Assembly (NCBI GenBank): GCA_029532625.1
Contig: JARFXM010000003.1
Coordinates: forward strand, 1,860,001-1,924,000
Length of the DNA stretch: 64,000 bases
From: Lomentospora prolificans
Lineage: Eukaryota; Ascomycota; Sordariomycetes; Microascales; Microascaceae
Direction: 5' to 3'
The notes beneath the pieces were generated by a model, which was not told the origin of the DNA, did not search any database, and saw nothing but the letters and a program-made list of their open reading frames with translations. Positions 57,237 through 64,000 of the stretch are shown in pieces. Numbering within the stretch: position 1 is the stretch's first letter; the number at the start of each line of letters is the position of its first letter. Both the position numbers and the translations under genes were made by a program.

Positions 57237-60200
57237 CTACGCTTTGGATTCCACGGCCGATTTAATTGCTAAGACACACAGCTGTTAGCAAATCTCTGGC
57301 TCTAAACAGGCATGTCAGAAGAGCGATTTACCTTCACAAGTGACTCTAGCATCACCAAACAGCATTCTAGTTCCGGGCATGTAGAACATTGGATTTGGTA
57401 CATCCGCTAGAGAACACGACTATTAGTAAATGTATGTCGATTTGATGAACGATAAGACGGAGTCTTCCTTACCATATCCACTTGCAAGACTTCGCTTCAT
57501 GACGATTACCTGCTTACTCTTCCAGGCGTGGAGCACAGGCATACCAGCAATCGGGCTGCCGGGCTCCAGAGCAATGGGATTGACGGTATCATTGGCGCCA
57601 ATGACAAGAGTGACGTCGGTGTCGTTGAAGTCGTCGTTGATTTCATCCATCTCCAGCACAATATCGTACGGCACGCTTGCTTCGGCAAGTAAGACGTTGC
57701 ACTGGCCGGGCATTCTTCCAGCTACAGGGTGGATAGCGAAGCGGACATTAATGTTCTTCGACCGAAGCATGCGAGTGATGTCGCTAATGGCGTATTGCGC
57801 CTTGGCAACGGCCATGCCATAACCAACGACAATGATCACGTTTTCCGCATTTAACAGTGCTTCGGCTGTATCTTCCACATTCGTTTGCACGGCGGTACCT
57901 TCCACCTTGAACTCACTAGTCCCAGTCGGGGTCGATATACCTCCGAACAAGACATTCGTAAGCGAGCGATTCATCGCCACACACATCTAAATGCTCTCAT
58001 TAGTTTACCACCAAGGCAAGGTGTGAAAAGCGCACGAAATCGACATACAATATATGATAAGATTGAGCCTGAGACGCCAATTAACGCTCCCACGGTTGTG
58101 AGTAGAGGGTTGTCTAACATGAATCCTTCTGCCACCAGCGCAAAGCCACTGTAGGCGTTCAGGACAGTAATGACAACGGCTTTACAAGTCAGAATCAACA
58201 TTGTCAAGGGTTATTTTAGGTCATGAATGTCAGACTTACGCATATCAGCACCACCAATTGCGGCCGTTGTCGTGAATCCCTTAATGAAGGACAGTACGGT
58301 ATTGGCGGCTAGTGCACCGGCCGCGATCATAGGAGAACCGGGGGCCATAGTGACGAATGCACCCATAGTAGCCAAATTGGCGGTAAGCATACCAGAGTTG
58401 ATGATGTGACGGCCAGGGAACATAAGAGGGCGAGACGACATTCGTCCAGCAAGCTTGAAGAAGGCTACTAGGGACCCGGTAAAGGTAATACCGCCTGCAG
58501 ATGCGTTAGTAGTCGGTTGAACATGGGTAGAGGGCGTAGCATTTACCAATCAGAACACCAAGATAAGCAGATACGAGGTGGAGGGTGGAACAGTGCGCCA
58601 CATCCGCCATGACGCTACCAACACTCGTCAATACAGCAGCAAGACCCACCACTGAATGAAGGGCAGCAACAGTTTGGGGGAGGTCAGTTGGTGTGATGCG
58701 CTTTCCAATAAGGACACCGGCAAGAGTACCGAGAGTAGCGAGAGCGCCGAACTGCGTCAGCACCTCAGGGGAGAAACCGACAGCGAGAAGGGAGGCCAGA
58801 ACACCGGAACCAACACCGAGCATTCCAAGCATGTTGCCCATTCTAGCAGTGGTCTGGCTGGCAAGGCCAGTAAGGGAACCAATGCAGAGAACGGAGCTAA
58901 TCAAGTAACCTGCCTGGACAAGACCGGCGGCACCAGTGGAGGCGGCAGCAAGGAAACCACCACCAAAAACGGCCGCAGGAATAGCATACAGCCACGGGTA
59001 TTCAGGGGGATCAGTTGCACCTAATACCAGTGTTAGCTTTATAGCCGCCGAATACGTAAGAACAAAAAAAAAAAAGAAAGAAGAGAAAATAAACGAAGCC
59101 TTACGTTTAAACATGTCCAACATCCTCTTAGTAATTACGAAACCACCACCAATGTTTCCAAAGGCAAGGAGGACAGAGAGAGCGCCGAAAGCTTGAGGAA
59201 TCGTCTCAGGAAGGTATCCCCCCGCCCAGGATGAAGAAACCGCCAATACCTACCATTCCAGATATGGCGTTGGTGACACTCATCAGAGGAGAGTGGAGTG
59301 CAGGAGTAACACCCCAGACGACACGATATCCAATAAGCGAAGCCAAGGCAAAAGTGAAGGCATTTCCCATAAGCAAAGGGCTGGTGAACTTCCCGAGGGC
59401 CAATATTGAGCTCATACCAGCGGTTACGGCTGCAACTTCACGAGAGGTCTTCTGGAACGGAGTCAGGGAGACTACCTCAGCTTCCTCCTTCACAGGTTTA
59501 GCAGCCGGAGCTGGAGGAGGGGCGGGGCGGGGCGCAGGAGGGAGAATCTTGCCCTCCAGCGTGACAATGGAGCCTCGGACAACTTCATCGGTGAGATCAA
59601 TTCCAAATTCCTTTTCTTTGGGAGCCATAGACAGGAGGAGTTTAGTGATGTTGTTGGAGTAGAGGGTAGAAGATTGAGTGGGCAGCCTTGAGGGAAAATC
59701 CGTGTATCCTTGGGGCGAGCCGTTAGCCCACCACGAAAATTAATCGTGATACTAGGAAACTTACCGATTATCTTGACCTCCTTATGCGTTATAAGCTTTC
59801 CAGGCTGGGTCACCTCGCAGTTGCCACCAGCCTCGGCAGCAAGATCCACAATGACGGATCCAGGCTTCATGATTTCAACCATAGCCTTGGTAATGAGCTT
59901 GGGAGCAGGTTTCCCGGGAATAAGAGCGGTAGTAACAATGATATCGACATCAGCGGCTTGTTCGGTGAAGAGCTTCATTTCGGCCTCGATGAATTCCTTT
60001 GACATTTCCTTGGCGTAACCACCAGCACCGGAACCGTCTTCCTCGATATCGACCTCGATAAATTCGGCACCCAGTGACTGGACCTGTTCACGTGCAGCAG
60101 ATCGGGTATCGAAACCTCGAACAATGGCACCAAGTCTTCTAGCAGTAGCGATGGCACTCAAACCAGCAACACCAGCACCAATAACCAAAACCTTGCAAGG

Positions 60201-61248
60201 GGGGATCTTCCCAGCAGCAGTGACCTGACCGGTAAGGAAACGACCAAAGTTGTTAGAAGCCTCGAGCACGGCTTTATAGCCAGCAATGTTAGCCATTGAG
60301 CTAAGAGCATCAAAAACCTGGGCACGGGAAATTCGGGGAACCATATCCATAGCGAAGACGGTTGCATTTCGGGAGGCGAGCTTCTCAACAAGATCCTTGT
60401 TCTGGGCGGGCTGAAGGAAAGAGATCACAGTTTGGTTGGCCTTGACAAGATCGGTCTCGGCAACACTAGGCCCTCGGACCTTCAAGACGATGTCGGACTC
60501 CTTCCAGACACTATTAGCATCAACGAGTGTGGCTCCAGCCGCAACATAGGCTTCATCGAGGAAATCCGCTTCAGTACCAGCGCCTCGCTCGACCAAGACC
60601 TTGGCAAAGCCCTTCTTGCGCAGTAGCGCAGCATTGGTAGGGCTCAAAGCAACTCGGCGCTCATTGGGGTAGGTCTCCCTCGGTACGCCGATGGTAAGCT
60701 TGGTGTAAGGCGTGGTCGGGGGCAGCACGGCGTCCGGCTGAGTGCTATCGGCGGATTGAGTAGTGGAGGCATGGCGAACAAGCTGGAGCTGCTTCGAATT
60801 ACGAGGCACGAGAGCTGTGGATTGACGCGCGGGAGTTGCAAAACTTTGCCATTGGCGGTGAGAATGAGACCGACGTCGGCCAGCAACAACAAGGGTGGGT
60901 CCGCATGTGAAGCTGTCTTTTACACGCAAAGCGGGAAAAGGCCAATAAGTTAGCTACATTGCACTTCTAGGTGGAAATCTAAGAACCATTGATTTGGGAG
61001 ACAGAATTGAAGCTAGGCGATAGCAAAAATCATGAATACTAAGAGCCCAAAGCAGAACTTCAATGTCTCGATAGGTTTTTCATTGCTGAAGGGATGGCCG
61101 CGGCCGATCTCGTGGTGCCCTTGTGCCGCTACAAAGCAAGCTTACCTCGAGTACCAGCAATAATTCTCCGTGCAGCGGTTGATGAGCTTACACCGACCTG
61201 GCCACCATGGCCCAAGGCCAGGAACGAGCGAGGAAGGGACCACGGCAT
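57237..61248 (-). CDS. NNT: Mitochondrial NAD(P) transhydrogenase (with apparent frameshift)
   Basis: Nine modelled exons read leftwards: 61248-61146, 60916-59765, 59708-59105, 59020-58547, 58494-58240, 58179-58049, 57986-57473, 57406-57332 and 57268-57237, about 1112 residues. The proton-pumping enzyme makes NADPH from NADH in the inner membrane. Exon 1 encodes an Arg/Ser-rich presequence. The NAD-binding domain follows: KLTIGVPRETYPNERRVAL, VLVIGAGVAGLSAIATARRLG and GGNCEVTQPGK. Then come many membrane helices and the NADP domain (VIIVVGYGMAVAKAQY, RFAIHPVAGRMPGQCNVLLAEA). In exon 3 the frame shifts by one base at a six-C run (59218-59223); five C would restore FFILGGGYLPETIPQ. The domain order is the single-chain fungal/animal type. 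Confidence 0.92.
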
Positions 61249-63846
61249 TGGCGTAAGTCGACGGGAGAGGATAAGAGACAGGAAGCTCCTTAAGCCGAGG
61301 GCATTTGCTCAAGGGCTGAGTTGAAATAGGGTGTAGTCTCTCCTGGAGCCTCTGACTCACAAGTGGATTCGGGGGACTTCGGAGGTTGAAACCATGCACA
61401 CGAATAGAGCTTCTCGAAAGCGGTGTAAAGGTGAGGAGTAGTCGTAGAGGGACAAAAAGTTGACGAGCTCCAGCTCGGCTCAGACAAACCAAGCTGTTGA
61501 GTGGGTGGGAGCGTGCAGAAAAACCAGGTCCGGTCAATTGAAGCACGGCCACGGACAGACGACAAGCGCTGTCAGGAACAGCAATAGTCGACGTTGGAGC
61601 TTCACCAACAGGAAACGGAGGGGTAGAAAGAAAAGAAACCCTTGAGATAAACGAAGGGATGGGGAAAAAAAAGAAAGAAGAAAAGACGACGCCCCCAGTT
61701 CGAGATCCAGGGATAATATTCCACTGTACCAAGCAAAGTAGAGCTACTTCTTCTGACTTGGAAAGTTGTGTGGCGCTTTCCCCTCGGGAGCGGCGATGCT
61801 TTTTTCTTTTGGGTACATCAAGTAAAACATGGGAATGTGAGCCCCAGGGACCCTAGTGGCCGGTGCTTCTTGCTGGCCAGCCCAAGTCGAACCCACAGCC
61901 AGCCAGCTGGCCAGGCGTGCTGGACAGGGGCACGAGACCACCAGCAAACACTAACGTTAAGCGCTATCCTGGACGAACACGCCAAAGCTATTTTCCCCTT
62001 CCACTAGACTGCTTCCCTCGGCCTACGCAAGCTTAGGCCTCGGGCTACGATTTCGCGTTCGCCAGCCTCAACTAGTTGTGAAATCTAGTGGCACACGACG
62101 GCTCTCCGTGGTCAACCCTCGAGGTCGATGCCAAATGTCACTCAATACCTTTCAGTACAGTGCCCAACTCCAGCTCGTTCCTCTTCTCCGCAAGCAGTCG
62201 TGTAACCCTTACCAACCCCTCATTCTCATCACGGTACGTCGCGAACCACGGTATATCAAGCATGAGTTGCTGTTTTCGTCCGCTCCCGCCTATTGCACAA
62301 CATCTTCTCCCCTGAGTGTCGAGGCCGTTGCAGCAAATATGTAAGGCCGAAACCCTGATGGGTGGGTACGTGAAAAGCGGGGGATAAGAAGGGGTTAAGG
62401 AAGGTCAGGTACAATGGTTAATAGCCAGCGGGGTGTTCATCGGAGCACTGGGTGGGCAGACCACACCATCTTAGAAGCAGTCAATGGTGTCACAACTTGT
62501 CGACAATGTTCCAGCGCCGTACCACCACCACCAACCCAAATCACAGCTTCGAAAGAATTTTGGCCGTCTCCAACGGCTGTGGCGCTCCCCAGATTTGGGG
62601 AATCCTGGAGAAAGCTGGAGAAGCGCCAGCTACCTTGGGCGCTGTTGAATTTTTTTTCTCGATTTCCTCCTTCCCTAATGACGATGACGGATTCACCTTT
62701 TCACACCGGGCCTGGTTAGCTTTCAGGTATCTCGGTGTACTCCTACGTATGCCCCGCACGCTCACCTGTCTTCCCCGCCTCGCTTGTCGTTCCATCTGAG
62801 CCGTGGCCCGTCCGCTACCCGTACACCTTGGCCCGTTGCATTTGCGGGAGTCCAGGAGTCCTAGCTGGCCCATTTGCCGCTAGACCCTCCAGAGATTGTG
62901 AAGGCCGAAGCGTAAACATTGAAACGCCAATCCATTTTACAGCCAGCTATAATAAACGAAATCACCGTCGTTGTACCCGTAACCTCCGGCAATTCCATAG
63001 CTGGCGTTCACTACGGCTGTTCCAAATTCGTTCAGACCCAGGACAACTACGTGCACTGCCGACGTGCACCTCCTCGTTGCTAAACGCCCAAAACAGGTAG
63101 ATATGAGGAAAGCCCAGACTCTAGCATCAATCCTCCGTGCCAATCTTCGACCCATGGATGTAAGCAAAACAACGTTGGGCATCCCCCGGATTATCGATGC
63201 AAGGAATGGCAGTTTCCGGCTCCCCGCGCCTGCACTCCATCCCATCACCTTCCCCGCATTTTCCATCTGGTCCCGGGCCAGAGGCATTCTTGGTTGGCAC
63301 TTCCGCCCACCTCCAGAGGCTCGAATATTCAAGTGTGACCACCCTGGGACTTCTGTAGTGTGTGTCCCAGGTCGGAACCGTCGTAACTCCTTCGGAATAT
63401 CGGGTTTAACTGTCATCTTTCTTTATATGGGTGTTTTGAGGAGAAAGAAGCTCCCTACGAGCCATTTCTGAAATCCTGGGAGTCGAGGCTTTAGGTGCGG
63501 CGAGTGCAGTTTATGATAGCTCCAGCAAGTTAACCAATGATAAAAGTTCGCGGAGAACGTGGACATTCTTGACTTGCTTTATAAGCCCAAGGTATGGTTC
63601 CCATTGCGTCAGGCACTTAATAGTTGCGCGTCATCGAAAAAGGCCGGGCAACTCGCAGCCTAGCTCTACTCGTAGCTTATAGAACAACTTTGGGCGGCGC
63701 CTTCAAAGGCGCTGTCCCCCAAGTAAAACAACTTAACACCAACAAGCAGTCGGAAAATCGTAGCTCTCCCCTGCCTTCATATTCTATCTAAACAGTAATC
63801 TTTCCGTACGCCGCGATACTCTATACTCTGGTCTTAGGTCCACGTC
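61249..63846. other. Intergenic, no supported gene
   Basis: 2.6 kb from the NNT start to the end of the kinase-like gene. The left part holds the NNT promoter and leader. Open frames on both strands (61142-61732 minus, 62414-62873 both strands) have no recognisable domain. Confidence 0.55.
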
Positions 63847-64000
63847 TCAAGCAACGATCCTCACATTCCTCCCGACCTCGCCCCGTTCCACGGCATCGAC
63901 GCGGGGAAGAACCCTCTTCCAAATCTCCTCTGCGACTTCTTCCACTGAAGGACTCGCATCGATAAGCACAAGGTCCTCTTCTTCCTGTCTAAACTGTCTC
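63847..64000 (-). CDS. Probable thymidylate kinase, C-terminal end (partial)
   Basis: The last 50 codons of a minus-strand gene that continues beyond the window; the stop is at 63847-63849. The visible end contains LVLIDASPSVEEVAEEIWKRVLPRV, which resembles the final strand and helix of thymidylate kinases (the yeast enzyme is Cdc8), where an Asp is followed by a Ser-x-Glu-Glu-Val helix. The catalytic P-loop and LID lie outside the window, so the call is tentative. Other small nucleoside kinases could end similarly. Confidence 0.45.
   Translation of the reverse strand, partial: RQFRQEEEDLVLIDASPSVEEVAEEIWKRVLPRVDAVERGEVGRNVRIVA

Noticed and set aside
61142..61732. 196-codon minus-strand ORF overlapping the NNT first exon
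   Set aside because: The true NNT presequence exon reads in another frame (starting MPWSLPRSFLALG) and splices in frame to exon 2; the longer ORF has no domain.

Overview
The window is nuclear DNA from a filamentous ascomycete (Pezizomycotina, perhaps a Sordariomycete). The genes carry many short introns of about 50 to 100 nt, usually GT(A/G)-AG with a CTAAC/CTGAC-like branch site. Intergenic spaces are compact, and the gene set includes fungal families (Vac8, Dnf3-type flippase, Alb1, Snf4, an Shg1-domain protein). I joined exons by eye using reading frame, splice signals and continuity of conserved family motifs. Exon edges are models, not transcript evidence. I found no CRISPR array, operon or bacterial-type system.

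Layout. 0-8 kb: the 3' part of a P4-ATPase lipid flippase (+), a PAQR-family membrane receptor (+) and an M50-like membrane peptidase (-). 8-15 kb: a gene-free stretch, the CAND1 cullin regulator (-) and an intron-containing tRNA-Gly(GCC) (+). 15-23.4 kb: an Shg1-domain protein with a huge RD/RS tail (-), a small complex I subunit (+), eIF2B delta (-), mitochondrial IF3 (-) and Imp1 inner-membrane protease (+). 24-26.3 kb: Vac8 (-). 26.3-31.6 kb: a gene-poor island holding an apparently intact Tc1/mariner element. 31.6-42.7 kb: Snf4/AMPK gamma (+), a large RhoGAP protein (+), an acidic low-complexity protein (-), RPA3 (-), Hem3 (+) and Alb1 (-). 42.7-48.2 kb: a gene desert leading into an ATF-type bZIP regulator (+). 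50.4-61.3 kb: five consecutive nuclear genes for mitochondrial proteins (uL4m, mL38, Pgs1, NDUFA12, NNT). 61.3-63.8 kb holds no supported gene. The right edge carries the 3' end of a probable thymidylate kinase (-).

Themes. Mitochondrial function dominates: two ribosomal proteins, IF3, Imp1, Pgs1, two complex I subunits and transhydrogenase. Several sit in head-to-head pairs that could share promoters (Imp1/mtIF3, uL4m/mL38, Pgs1/NDUFA12). I did not find a clearly novel biological system. The most interesting items are structural: microexons of 13 and 7 nt, a GC-AG intron, a TAG codon that a 90-nt in-frame intron would remove, a single-base homopolymer frameshift in NNT, an intact transposon, and a same-strand gene overlap at RPA3.
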